Assembly: GCF_040869045.1 (NCBI RefSeq)
Contig: NC_090319.1
Span: forward strand, 303,168,998 to 303,232,997
DNA from: Eurosta solidaginis
Lineage: Eukaryota; Arthropoda; Insecta; Diptera; Tephritidae
DNA: 64,000 nucleotides
Direction of reading: 5' to 3'
Shown here: positions 24,240-35,690 of the stretch, one piece after another
How positions within the stretch are numbered: the first letter of the stretch is position 1
How the letters are laid out: the number at the start of each line of letters is the position of its first letter
Position numbers and translations under genes: made by a program
The notes under the pieces: generated by a model
The model's database searches: none
What the model was told of the DNA's origin: nothing
What the model saw: the letters and a program-made list of their open reading frames with translations, nothing else

Positions 24240-24960
24240 GTTCTATGGATGGACGCCATTTAGGGATATCGCCATAAAGGTGGACCAGGGCTGACTCTAG
24301 AATTTGTTTGTACGATATGGGTATCAAATGAAAGGTGGTAATGAGTATTTTAAAAGGGAGTAATCCATAGTTCTATAGGTGGACGCCTTTTCGAGATATC
24401 GCCATAAAGGTGGACCAAGGGTGACTCTAGAATGTTTGTACGATATGGGTATCAAACGAAAGGTGTTACTGAGCAGTTTAAAAGGGAGTGGGCATTAGGT
24501 CTATAGGTGGACGCCTTTTCGAGATATGGCCATTAGGGTGGGCCAGGGGTGACTCTAGAATGTGTTTGTACGATATGGGTATCAAATGAAAGGTGGTAAT
24601 GAGTATTTCAAAAGGGAGTAATCCTTAGTTCTATAGGTGGACGCCTTTTCGAGATATCGCCATAAAGGTGGACCAAGGGTGACTCTGGAATGTTTGTACG
24701 ATATGGGTATCAAACGAAAGGTGTTACTGAGCATTTTAAGAGGGAGTGGACATTAGGTCTATAGGTGGACACCTTTTCGAGATATCGCCATTAGGGTGGG
24801 CCAGAGGTGACTCTAGAATGTTTGTACGATATGGGTATCAAACGAAAGGTGTTACTGAGCATTTTAAGAGGGAGTGGGCATTAGGTCTATAGGTGGACGC
24901 CTTTTCGAGATATCGCCATTAGGGTGGGCTAGGGGTTACTCTAGAATGTGTTTGTACGAT
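24240..24960. repeat. ~128-bp module array with alternating subtypes
   Basis: The ggtggacgcc marker recurs near 24249, 24379, 24507, 24637, 24761 and 24891. Units alternate between a taatcc(a/t)tagttc type with gaccaagggtgac and a gcattaggtc type with gggccag(g/a)ggtgac, giving a ~256-bp higher-order period. Confidence 0.75.
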
Positions 24961-26228
24961 TTGGATATCAAATTAAAGGTATTAATGAGGGTTTTAAAAG
25001 CGAGTGGCCCTTAGATGTATATGTGAAGGTGTTCTCGCGATATCGACCAATATGTGGACCAGGTGATCCAGAAAATCATCTGTCGGGTACTGCTAATTTA
25101 TTTATATATGCAATACCACTAACAGTATTCCTGCCAAGATTCCAAGGGCTGTTGATTTCGCCTTGTAGAACTTTTTCATTTTCTTCTACTTAATATGGTA
25201 GGTGTCACACCCATTTTACAAAGTTTTTTCCAAAGTTATATTTTGCGTCAATAAACCAATCCAATTACCATGTTTTATCCCTTTTTTCGTATTTGGTATA
25301 GAATTATGGCATTTTTTTAATTTTTTCGTAATTTTCGATATCGATAAAGTGGGCGTGGTTATGGTCGGATTTCGGCCATTTTTTATACCAAGATAAAGTA
25401 AGTTCAGATAAGTAGGTGGGCTAAGTTTAGTAAAGATATATCGTTGTTTGCTCAAGTTATTGTGTTAACGGCCGAGCGGAAGGACAGACGGTGGACTGTG
25501 TATAAAAACTGGGCGTGGCTTCCACCGATTTCGCCCATTTTCACAGAGAACAGTTACCGTCATAGAATCTATGATCCTGCCAAATTTGAGAAGGATTGGT
25601 AAATTTTTGTTCGACTTATGGCATTAAAAGTATTCTAGACAAATAAATGAAACTGGGCGGAGCCACGCCCATTTTGAAATTTTCTTTTATTTTTGTATTT
25701 TGTTGCATCATATCATTACAGGAGTTGAATTTTGACTTAATTTACTTATATACAGCAAAGATATTAAATTTTTTGTTAAAATTTGAATTAAAAAAAAAAT
25801 TTTTTTAAAAAGTGGGCGTATTCTTCATCCAATTTTGCTAATTTTTATTTAGCACATATATAGTAATAGTAGTAGCGTTCCTGCCAAATTTCATCATGAT
25901 ATCTTCAACGACTGCCAAATTATAGCTTGCAAAACTTTTAAATTACCTTCTTGTAAAAGTGGGCGGTGCCACGCCCATTGTCCAAAATCTTACTAATTTT
26001 CTATTCTGTGTTATAACTTCAACCCATCTGCCAAGTTTCATCGCTGTAACCGCCTTTGGCAATGAATTATCGCATTTTTTCGGTTTTTCGAAATTTTCGA
26101 TATCGAAAAAGTGGGCGTGGTTATAGTCCGATATCGTTCATTTTAAATAGCGATCTGAGATGAGTGCCCAGGAATCTACGTAGCAAATTTCATCAAGATA
26201 CCTCAAAATTTACTCAAGTTATCGTGTT

Positions 26229-26291
26229 AACGGACGGACGGACGGACGGACGGACGGACGGACGGACGGACGGACGGACGGACGGACGGAC
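26229..26291. repeat. (GGAC)n microsatellite
   Basis: About fifteen perfect GGAC units, GTCC on the canonical DINE strand. The same position in the other copies has two to six units. Confidence 0.9.
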
Positions 26292-27519
26292 ATGGCTCAA
26301 TCAAATTTTTTTTCGATCCTGATTATTTTGATATATGGAAGTCTATATCTATCTCGATTCCTTTATATATGTACAACCAACCGTTATCCAATCAAACTTA
26401 ATATACTCTGTGAGCTCTGCTCAACTGAGTATAATTAGCAAAACGGGTTGACGAACACGCCTACTTTAAAAAAATTTTTTTTTAAGTCAAATTTTAACAA
26501 AAAATGTCACATCTTTACAGTATATAAGTAAATTGTGTCAACATTCAACTCCAGTAATGATATGGTGCAACAAAATACAAAAGTAAAAGAAAATTTCAAA
26601 ATGGACGTGGCTCCGCCCTTTTTCATTTAATTTGTCTAGAATACATTTAATGCCATAAGTCGAACAAAAATTTACCAATCCTTGTGTATTTGGTAGGGAC
26701 ATAGATTCTATGACGGTAACTGTTTTCTGTGAAAATGGGCGAAATCGGTTGCAGCCACGCCCAGTTTTTATACACAGTCGGCCGTTTGTCCTTCCGCTCG
26801 GTCGTTAACACGATAACTTGAGCAGAAATCGATATATCTTTACTAAACTTAGCTCACGTACTTATCTGAAATGGCCGAAATCCGACTATGACCACGCCCA
26901 CTTTTTCTATATCGAAAATTACGAAAAATTAAAAAAATGCCATAATTCTATACCAAATATGAAAAAAGAGGTGAAACATGGTAATTGGATTGGTTTATTA
27001 ACGCAAAATATAAAATGGGTGTGACACCTACCATATTAAGTAGAATAAAATGTAAAAGTTCTGCAGAGAGAAATCAAAAGCCCTTGGAATCTTGGCAGGA
27101 ATACTCTTCGGGGTTTTATATATATAAATAAATTAGCGGTACCCGACAGATGATGTTCTCGGTCACCCTGGTCCACATTTCACATATACAACTAAGGGCC
27201 ACTCCCTTCTAAAACCCTCATTAGTACCTTTAATTTGATACCCATATCGTACAAACACAACATAGAGTCACCCCTGGTGCACCTTTATGGCGATATCTCG
27301 AAAAGGCGTCCTATAGAACCGTGGCCCACTACTTTATAAAAAACTCTTTAATACCTTCCATTTGAAATCTATGTCATGCAAACACATTCCAGGGTTACCC
27401 TAGGTTCATTTTGCTAAATGGTTACTTTCCCTTATTTTGTCTTCAAAGCTGTCAGCTGAGTATGTAATGTTCGGTTACATCCGAACTTAGCCTTCCTTAC
27501 TTGATCTATTTATTTTCGT

Positions 27520-28930
27520 TCAATTTCTTATTATTTTTCTATTCCTATTCCTATTCTTTTTTTTTCTATTTCTGTTATTAATTTTATTCCTCTTCTTATT
27601 CCTATTATTACTCCTCTTGATTTTCCTATTCCTTTTCCTAATATTATTCCTGGTCCTATTCCTATTCCTGTTCAAATTCCTATCTCTATTCCTGTACCTA
27701 TTCCTATTAATTTTCTTATCTTGTTGTCATTCTATTCTTGTTCCTATTCCTGTTCAAATGCTATTTCTATTCCTGTTCCTTTTCCTATTTCTATTCCGGT
27801 TCTTATTCCTATTACTTTTCTTACCCTGTTGGCATTCATTCTTATTCCGATTCCTATTCCTGTTCAAATGCTATTTCTATTCCTATTTCTATTCCGGTTC
27901 CTATTCCTATTACTTTTCTTATCCTGTTGCCATTCTAGTCTTATTCCTATTCCTATTCCTGTTCAACTGCTATTTATGTTTCTATTCCTATTTCTCTTCC
28001 AGTTCCTATTCCTATTACTTTTCTTATCCTGTTGCCATTCTATTCTAATTAATATTCTTATTCATGTCCAAATGCTATTTATATTTCTATTCCGGTTCCT
28101 ATTCCTATTACTCTTTCTATTCTTATTCATATTCCTATTACTGTTCAAATGCTATTTCTATTTCTATTCCTATTTCTATTCCAATTCCTATTACTTTTCT
28201 TATCCTGTTGCCATTCTATCCTTATTCCTATGCCTGTTCAAATGATATTTCTATTTCTTTTCCTATTCTTATTTCTATTCCGATTCCTATTCCTATTACT
28301 TTTCTTATCCTATTGGCACTCTATTCTTATTCCTATTCCTGTTCAAATGATATTTCTATTTCTATTTCTATTCCTATTCATATTTCTATTCCGGTTCCTA
28401 TTCCAACTACTTTTCTTATCCTGTTGGTCTATTCTTATTTCTATTCCTATTCAAATGCTATTTCTATTTCTATTCCTATTTCTATTTCTATTCCTGTTCC
28501 TATTCCTATTACTTTTTTTATCCTATTGCCATTCTATTTTTATTCCTATTCCTGTTCAAATGATATTTGTATTTCTATTCCTATTTCTATTCTGGTCCCC
28601 ATTCCTATTACTTTTCTTATCCTGTTGGCATTCTATTCTTATTCCTATTCCTATTCCTGTTCAAATGCTATTTCTATTTCTATTCCTAATCCTATTTATA
28701 TTCCGATTCCTATTCCTATTACTTTTCTTATCCTGTTGCCATTCTATCCTTATTCCTACTCTTATCCCTATCCCGATTCCTATTCCTATTCCTATTTCTA
28801 CTCCTTTTCCTATTCCTATGCCTATCCCTTTTCTTATTCTTATTAAAATTCCTATTTCTATTCATATTTTTGTTCCTATTCGTATTCCTTTTTCTATTTT
28901 TATACTGGTACCTTTTCCTATTTAAACATC
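27520..28930. repeat. 1.4-kb (TTCCTA)n-type hexamer array with ~100-bp superstructure
   Basis: Almost pure T/C plus A on the plus strand, built of ttcctattcctattcc variants. A marker ttttcttatcctgttg recurs near 27914, 28019, 28193, 28411, 28612 and 28724, at roughly 100-115-bp spacing or multiples. Because the hexamer lacks stops, all three plus frames are open and read Leu-Phe, Tyr-Ser or Ile-Pro dipeptide runs up to 260 codons. These are not genes. The array starts right at the end of a DINE-like element. Confidence 0.9.
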
Positions 28931-29904
28931 TATTCCCGTCTCTACGGCAAGTGCCATAGACTTGGCAATTTACCCCCTTTTATAAGACCTTTCAGATCCT
29001 AGTTCCTCTTGTACAATGTCTCCTTAATAAATATTGTTGCTATTTTGATCTCACCTGTACCAAAGTGTGGTTCTTTAGCTCACCCGCGCATACTAGCCGA
29101 TGGAAGAAATAAGTGGATAGGAAGTACCTACCCTGCGCGATATTTATATCATGCGTGGTGACTAGAGGACGAGCAAGGAGGAAGTCTTTTGTCCCACGAT
29201 CAATGAAAAAAGCAGGATTGTGTACCATATTGAAATGAAAAGGTGTTCGAAGACTTGGAAACTGTCCGTAATATAGTCATCTGTTATAGAATAGCTAAAA
29301 AATACGAACGCAACTACTCCGCTGCCGTGCGATAAGAAACCGCCAGTAGGTAGGTTTCCAGCAGGCTACAGCTTAAAAAAGACGGATGCTGCCTAAAGAG
29401 TAACGTTGTGGCCTACCAAAGCAGTTCAAGGATAAGAAAATAAATGCTGCCAGTACTGCGCACTTGAGATAACTGCGGATAACCAAAGGTTTAAGGACCG
29501 AGGAGGAGCATACACATGCCCAAATATTATCGCAGAATCAGGCCACCTAATGTTACCCACTGTACTATTAATTTAAGAGCGTTGTCTGGTCATGAAAAGC
29601 GACCAATATGCAGCCATATTCTTGGTACATAAATACACATAGAAACCACAAGCTTCACCACCGCTAAGATGTCGTTAAGCATGCAATGATAACACTCGCA
29701 CCATCGTAAATTTGTGGCCGTCTTTGTTGCGTTAGTTCGCGTTATTAATGTTGCATCGTCTTCAAAGTAACAAAAGGGAATACATAGCCAGTTGCTGGAT
29801 GCGAGTCAACTGCAAAGTTATATTTTATCGGCTTTCATGGCTTATGTCTATGTATACGCTTAACGATTTTTGTGGAGACAAACATTTTGACTCACCAGGC
29901 TAAG
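28931..29904. other. No gene seen
   Basis: Mixed composition without a long frame. The 62-codon minus frame at 29040-29228 has no known domain. May contain eroded LINE sequence towards its right end. Confidence 0.4.
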
Positions 29905-30200
29905 AAGCACCCCAGGGAGACGCGCTTCACTCTGGCTCAACTTAGGTGTAGATATTTTAATAAGTTAAACTCGTCAAGAATCAACCCCGACATACCCACT
30001 ATATGACCAACTTAGAACGTGTACCCATATGGCACCAACCCTCCTTTCAATTGCAATGTGGAACAAACGCCTCTAACACCCATATCCATTTGGTCCAAAG
30101 CTGTTGAAACTGGAAATTTCCTCAAACTCCCATTAGAAGATATAATGTACGACGGCACCTATTATATGGGGCGAGGCACTGCTACAATAACAACAACAAG
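29905..30200 (+). pseudogene. 3' fragment of a Jockey-like LINE with CAA tail
   Basis: Close to the last ~300 bp of the LINE at 38388-42287: shared gtgacactcttgctcaact-type start, agaatcaaccccgacatac, ttcaattg(c/t)aatgtggaac and tgttgaaac, then ggggcgaggcactgctac and a CAA-rich tail. A 5'-truncated or eroded copy with stops in the shared frame. Confidence 0.75.
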
Positions 30201-30401
30201 AAGACCGATGGCGATAAGGATCGCTACATTTGTGTTAAGCGATGCCTCTACAACGGCTTGAAAGTCAATCCCTGCGAATTTTACCCCAGCAGGGACAATG
30301 AAAGTGTTTGTTTAAAATTAGATAACTTAAGTTACTACGATTTAAGATCTCCGAGCAGGAGTATATTGATATTCACTTTACCTATTTCCAACGCTCACTA
30401 A
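30201..30401 (+). other. Orphan cysteine-bearing open frame, 66 codons, no ATG
   Basis: Directly after the CAA tail a frame stays open to a TAA at 30399-30401. Its first half is compositionally unlike the surroundings and reads YICVKRCLYNGLKVNPCEFY with a fourth cysteine twelve residues later. I know no match. It could be an exon scrap of a host gene, a retroposon piece or chance. No start codon or splice site is evident. Confidence 0.2.
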
Positions 30402-30800
30402 AGGGCTCTTCAAGGATGGGACTCCCTTCTACGTTGGAAGGTGTACGCACAAAAATCTCACCTCCCATGCCCAACCAAATTTTTTGTACCTGGAATCGCA
30501 GCTAGCATTACTTCGGTCACTGACTCAGACTACGTGAGCTTTGCGAATACTCTCACGCTTATAGACTAAGCAACTTTTTTTCGTATAGTTAAAAGTGTAT
30601 GCCTACATGAAGCTGCTGACAGTATGGTATCTGTCACTTCATCACGTTATGATCAATATTTTCGTAGATTGTTGTAGCAAGATTTCTACCCGCTTTTGCA
30701 CCGTATTCGAAAAATCCGTTTCATTCCTCAATAAGCAGCACAGCTTCTGCAGAAACCGACGATAAGCTGTAAGTAGCGAAGTTCAAGATTTCCACTACGT

Positions 30801-30983
30801 TTAAAACTGTAGTATCCACGTCCGGCATTTGCTCCTAGTCCTAGTCTTGATATTAATACTAACTTGTCCGTTTATACCCCCGTAAAAATTTAGGCCAAGT
30901 GCCCTGTACAATTCGCGTTGTATGCTTTTTAGTTTTTCCTTGGCTGCACGAGCCCGACTCCAAATGGCATGGCAGGTATACAT
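30801..30983 (-). other. Unrecognised minus-strand frame
   Basis: Sixty codons, lysine/arginine-rich (SRARAAKEKLKSIQREL). The segment vaguely recalls the post-RT region of LINEs, where a ...KLxxIQR... motif is common, but the evidence is thin. Confidence 0.25.
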
Positions 30984-31059
30984 TTGATAGTGTTTGCCGA
31001 GGGACGATCCCGCTTATTATGTTATTTTTATGCTGTTTAGTTCAATACGGTGGCCTAGT

Positions 31060-31280
31060 TGATCCTTATATCCAAGTATTTTGCTTTTTTGCGTTTCTTC
31101 CTTCCTCTTCTAGCGATAAGGAGACTCCCCGAAGGTTTAGGGAGCCTTATCGGCGTTAATGATACTTTGCTATATATTCACCGCGTAGAACCTTCTAGGT
31201 TATCCATCCTCCTCATTTTCAAGGCTAGGTGAGGTTGATGATTGAGTTTGAGAAGCTATAAATTTCACTAGAAACCCATT
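31060..31280 (-). mobile_element. CAA-tailed SINE-like repeat, diverged copy
   Basis: Contains agcgataaggagactccccg, an accttctaggttatcc block and gtgaggttgatgattgag, in the same order as 32690-32900. Ends are not defined. Confidence 0.6.
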
Positions 31281-32184
31281 TAAAGATCGCTGCGTAAACT
31301 CTTGAATTCCGTGGAGTTGCGGACTTATTTTTATTAGTCTCTAGCCTTCATATTTATTAAAAGGGATGCGCCTTTCCTGATGAATCGTCCCACTATTTGC
31401 GCTGCGCATGACCTGGTTTACTTTAATATCATCCCAAAGTGCAAACGATATAGGCTATAGCGTATCTGAAGCCTGTTGTAAATAACATTTTCGGCACCGA
31501 GGCCTTGTCCGATGTCTATTGTACAGTGCAGTTGTCTTCGCCTTCTTTACTGCATTTAGCACCTTACTTATGGATTTCCTTCTTCGAAAACCATGATATC
31601 GGTAAGACAGTCCTCCCCCAACCTCCATTTCTGCTTGGATAGTAAACAAAACGTTCTCAATATTTGTCATGTTGTTCTCGCCCATCACCTGATTCGTTGA
31701 ATGGAATTTCTTCCAGATACGTACATCCCTCCGTCCTCTGAAGAAAGTATGTATCACAAAGGAATGATCTCTAAATGAACTCTTAGACTCATATATTTTG
31801 ATTTTGTTGTTTCTGTCCGCAAAGCACTAACTACAACACAGAGGTCTTAAACAGTTTACAGCTTCTTGACTTTTATGTAGCATACATTAGGTACGTTGTG
31901 AGATGGGTATGATTACAGTTATTTGGCATGTGTATTTAGCGAATGGGCATTACTTTGCTTCTTCTTACTATTGTCCTCTTTCTCTTTTCCAGACATGCTG
32001 CATTTAAAATATGTGTTTAAAATTTGCTGGATATTTTTGAAAGCTTTTGAGCATCCGGCTACTAAATAAGCTTAAATTAAATAAATGTAAAAACTTAATT
32101 AATTTTCCGAAATGTAGAAAGCTGTTGCTACTTATATTCGTATATTAGAGTGCCCTTTCAACATTATAGCGTAGTATGCTCCCA
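31281..32184. other. No gene recognised
   Basis: Includes a 100-codon minus frame at 31455-31757 (basic, with YRYHGFRRRKS and PRCRKC segments) that I cannot assign. The right half is AT-rich. No repeat boundary seen. Confidence 0.35.
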
Positions 32185-32290
32185 GAAGATTTGGGCCGAG
32201 CTTCTCTTTCATAGTTTGCGTGCTGGTTTGGTGCTTTTTATTTTTACCTACAAATTGGAGGGCCTGAATGTTTTAATGTCGAGGTCCTGT
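32185..32290 (-). mobile_element. SINE body fragment
   Basis: gggccgagcttctctttc ... tacctacaaattgg ... gttttaatgtcg follows the reverse complement of the local tRNA-SINE body, without the head. Confidence 0.6.
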
Positions 32291-32654
32291 ACCTATAGCT
32301 GCAGACTGTGCAGCATATTCAGAAAAGATTATAATGCTGAGATATTCGTGGATCATATAATCAAAGTAAAGAAAAATGATAAGAGGCCTAAAATGGCTAC
32401 ACCGCAGTAGAAACGACCAGGCAATAGAGCCAGAACCAAAGCACGGATTAGAAATAAGGCCTTCCGACCCCAAAGAAGAAGTCGGGGCAAGAATTGGAGA
32501 CAAAACCTTCCCAACCGAGTTAATAATAACAACATCAGAATATTCGGGTTTAACCTCCATCGGTAATGGCGTACAGATAAGGAGACGTGGTCGAGGGGTA
32601 CTTCAAATTACTAAAACAACCAAATTAAAAAAGGTGGTAATTAGACGGTAGCTG

Positions 32655-33045
32655 GTTTAGTTCGGGTTGTTGTTGTTGTTGTTGTAGCGATAAAGACACT
32701 TCCCAAAGGTCTTGGGGAGTGCTATCTATGTTGATGGTCCTTTGGGGAATGCAGATCCGGTACCAAGCCCGACCATCTCGGGAACGATTTGTTATGACCA
32801 CATGCGACCTTCTAGGCCATACCGCCCTCCCACCCCCTAGATCCATGAAGAGTACGGGGTCGCCACAGATAGGTGAGGTTGACAATTGGGTTTGGAGAAG
32901 CTATATATTGCGCTGGCAACCTGAAAGGTTTGCGCTACACAACCCCTAGAATATATTTGGTATTTTAGTCGCCTTTTACGATAGGCATACCTACCGTGGG
33001 TATATTCTAATACCCCTAACCCGCTGGGGGTTGCGGGTAAAGTCC
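32655..33045 (-). mobile_element. CAA-tailed SINE-like repeat, fullest copy
   Basis: On the minus strand it runs from near ccccagcgggttagggg through ggtatgcctatcgtaaaagg, ggttgtgtagcgcaaacc, ttgtcaacctcacctatc and ccccaagacctttggg to tatcgctacaacaacaac. It encodes nothing. Its 3' end (gctacaacaacaa) equals that of the LINE at 38388-42287, suggesting it borrows that element's machinery. Other copies: 22026-22145, 31060-31280, 55262-55470. Confidence 0.65.
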
Positions 33046-33144
33046 CTAACTGACTTTAAAGCTTTCGATGCTTCTTCCTGTGAAAAAATGGCTATTCATG
33101 GCAGAAATTCACTTCATATACTAATAATAAGAAGGTCATTCATT

Positions 33145-33531
33145 GGGCGCTTTCAGCGAAAATAATTTTTGTTAAGATGTTGCAAACATGTTTCCGTCAC
33201 TTGAGTGATAAAAAATTTATTCTCTGAACGCCGCGTTGAGCCAACTGCCAAGTGAAATAATTACGCTTAAATTTAAAGAAAAAGGACTACTTAAATTATT
33301 TTTCACACTTCGCAGTAATAATAAGAGACAACATTTTACTCATAACCAACACTTTAAAATGTCAAAGAACTGTCAGATAGGCGAATAAACACAATGAGTG
33401 AATGAAGCGAAAAAAATGTGTGCTCAGTTATTTGACGTAAAATTCCAACCGTTGAGTGAATCTACTCATCGCAGCGTTTAGAAAGTTATTACTCAACAAC
33501 CGATCAACAGTTGTGTTCTCTGAAAGCGCCC
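33145..33531. mobile_element. 387-bp MITE with terminal inverted repeats
   Basis: Left end gggcgctttcagcgaa and right end (reverse complement) gggcgctttcagagaa form the inverted repeat. The 3-bp att at 33142-33144 and 33532-33534 is the likely target duplication. There is no coding capacity. A 3-bp AT-rich duplication would fit a PIF/Harbinger-type mobiliser. Confidence 0.75.
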
Positions 33532-33534
33532 ATT

Positions 33535-34103
33535 TACTGTATTTTCATTAACTTAGCTTATGCTGATTTTCAGGTTGTAACGATAAGTGAAAATTGTTGA
33601 CACTGATAAAATGTCGTTGACACCACAACAACTTTAACTGCCATTAAACAATAACAACATGCACTATAACAACAGCTCTGGTATTTATCGCAGCCACTAT
33701 AGTTAGTGTTGTTGTTATTGTTTATATTTTTTTATTTCTTTCTTATTTTTATCGCCGTATTGTGGAAAGCCCTCACACTCAATTCTGCACTCCACGACCT
33801 TGGTTTGATGTTGATCTTGCTTATAAACTGCAAATTACTTACAATACATACATGCTTTAATGACATTGTTGATACAACAATGTTGCTGCTATTGTTTGCA
33901 ATTCTTTTGTATCAAGACGAAAGTGGTATTGTTGTGGTTTGCTGGTGGTTACCCTTATCAGCCTGACGAAAGTGTTGTTTCTTTGCTTCCAAATGATGTT
34001 TATCCCTTACTCTTGGGGAAACTTTTTTAATATACAAAACAAAAAAAACAACAATTTTTCTCGAGATGACTTAAATTTTGGCACTTATATGGCTACAAAT
34101 ATT
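33535..34103. other. No gene seen
   Basis: T-rich on plus with GTTGTT runs. The 86-codon frame at 33706-33966 is a leucine/phenylalanine-rich by-product of composition. Confidence 0.4.
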
Positions 34104-35290
34104 AACAAGTAAGGAAGGCTAAGTTCGGGTGTAACCGAGCATTACATAGTCAGCTGAGAGCTTTGGAGACAAAATAAGGGAAAAACACCATGTAGGTAAA
34201 TGAACCTAGGGTAACCCTGGAATGTGTTTGTATGACATGTGTATCAAATGAAAGGTATTTTATGTGGGCGTGGGCCATAGTTCTATAGGTGGACGCCATT
34301 TAGGGATATCGCCACAAAGGTGGATCAGGGTTGACTCTAGAATATGTTTGACCGATATGGGTATCAAATGAGAGGTGTTAGGTGTTAATGAGTGCTTTAA
34401 AGGGAGTGGGCCTTTGTTCTATAGGTGGACGCCTTTTCGAGATATCGCCATAAAGGTGGAACAGGTGTGACTCTAGAATGTGTTTGTACGATTCAAATGA
34501 AAGGTGATAATGAGTATTTTAAAAGGGAGTGGACCTTAGTTCTATAGGTGGAAGCCTTTTCGAGATATCGCCATAAATATACCCGGGGGGAGGGGGACTC
34601 TAGAATGTGTTTGTACGATACGGGAATCAAATGAAAGGTGTTAATGAGTGCTTTAAAAGGGAGTGTGCCTTAGTTCTATAGGTGGACGCCTTTACGAGAT
34701 ATCGCCATAAAGGTGGACCAGGGGTGACTCTAGAATGTGTTTGTACGACACGGGAATCAAATGAAAGGTGTTAATGAGTGCTTTAAAATGGAGTGTGCCT
34801 TAGTTCTATAGGTGGACGCCTTTACGAGATATCGCCATAAGGGTGGACCAGGGGTGACTCTAGAATGTGTTTGTACGATATGGGTATCAAATGAGAGGTG
34901 TTAATGAGTATTCTAAAAGGGAGTGGGCCTTAGTTCTATAGGTGGACGCCTTTTCAAGATATCGCCATAAAGGTGGACCAGGGGTGACTCTAGGATTTGT
35001 TGATACGTTATGGGTATTAAACGAAAGGTGTTAATGTGTATTTTAAAACGGAGTGAGCCTTAGTTCTATTGGTGGACGCCTTTTCGAGATATCAACATAA
35101 AAGTGGACCAGGGGTGACTCTAGAATGTGTTTGTACGAGATGGGTATCAAATGAGAGGTGTTAATGAGAATTCTAAAAGGGAGTGGACCTTAGTTCTATA
35201 GGTGGACGCCTTTTCGAGGTATCAACATAAAAGTGGACCAGGGGTGACTCTAGAATTTGTTTGTACGATATGGGTATCAAATGAAAGCTG
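34104..35290 (-). mobile_element. DINE-like element with expanded 130-bp array
   Basis: Starts aacaagtaaggaaggctaag with hairpin gttcgg-gtgtaa-ccgagc, then enters an array where ggtggacgcc recurs at exactly 130-bp steps (34681, 34811, 34941, 35071, 35201) plus three earlier looser units. The usual GGAC run and CAGCTGAG end are missing; it passes instead into sequence related to the Helitron at 53572-54081. Confidence 0.75.
34289..35290. repeat. 130-bp tandem module array (~8 units)
   Basis: Each unit contains gtggaccaggggtgactcta, gtttgtacgata(t/c)ggg, tcaaatgaaaggtg and gagatatcgccataaa. The last four intervals are all exactly 130 bp, implying recent amplification. Confidence 0.85.
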
Positions 35291-35690
35291 TTGATGAGTG
35301 CTATAGTACAGGATAATTTTCATACAACTGGGAGGCTAGGGTTTCGAGATATAGCCCAAAACGTGGACCCGGATACACCTAGAATGGGTTTTTATATTAT
35401 GGGTATCAAATTGAAGCTGTTGATGAGAGCTCTAAAGTTCACTGTGATATTCGATATGATCGCATCAACCTGGAAAAACTGATAAATATGCATGCGAAGC
35501 CGAAATAAAGACATGAATTAATAATACCCACATACCTATTTACATACGTCCTATTCGATTTGCCTGAAATTTGGTATATAAATTTGCTTATATTAGTATT
35601 TACGATCCTTTTTTCCGGGAAGTAGACCAGAGACGGACTGTAGTACTCCGTACACATACAAATATTTCACATCTTATATCGTGGGCACAG
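35291..35690. mobile_element. Helitron-related internal sequence
   Basis: gataaatatgcatgcgaa, aaacatgaattaataatacc-type sequence and acatacgtcctat-cgatttgcct follow the same order as in the Helitron at 53572-54081 (about 53865-53955). No CTRR end is seen, so the copy is truncated. Confidence 0.6.

Larger units (their letters stand above)
24058..26433 (-). mobile_element. DINE-like element inserted inside another, opposite orientation
   Basis: On plus it starts caagtagggaaggctaag with the hairpin gttcgg-gtgcaa-ccgaac, has about six ~128-bp modules (24240-24960), a long GGAC run (about 26229-26291) and ends ctcaactgagtata. The junctions lie in a T-run (A-run on plus) with no clear duplication, as expected for Helentron-type insertion at TT. 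Confidence 0.8.
23513..27503 (+). mobile_element. DINE-like element, family 2, split by an inverted sister
   Basis: The left part 23513-24057 starts tttttatactcagctgag and carries gtccgtccgtccg; the right part 26434-27503 continues and ends in the hairpin gttcgg-ttacat-ccgaac and ttagccttccttacttg. Joining the halves restores ctaaataaaaa plus ttagcaaaa, which matches the uninterrupted family sequence seen in reverse at about 25838-25860. The interrupter is the minus-oriented copy at 24058-26433. Confidence 0.8.

Noticed and set aside
27617..28925. Several 140-260-codon plus-strand frames
   Set aside because: They are dipeptide runs (Leu-Phe, Tyr-Ser, Ile-Pro) read from a stop-free hexamer repeat; three overlapping frames are open at once.
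33706..33966. 86-codon hydrophobic frame as a membrane protein
   Set aside because: It lies in a T-rich stretch with GTTGTT runs; leucine/phenylalanine content follows from composition.
34289..35290. CRISPR-like regular repeats
   Set aside because: The 130-bp units are contiguous tandem copies without unique spacers, in an animal transposon.
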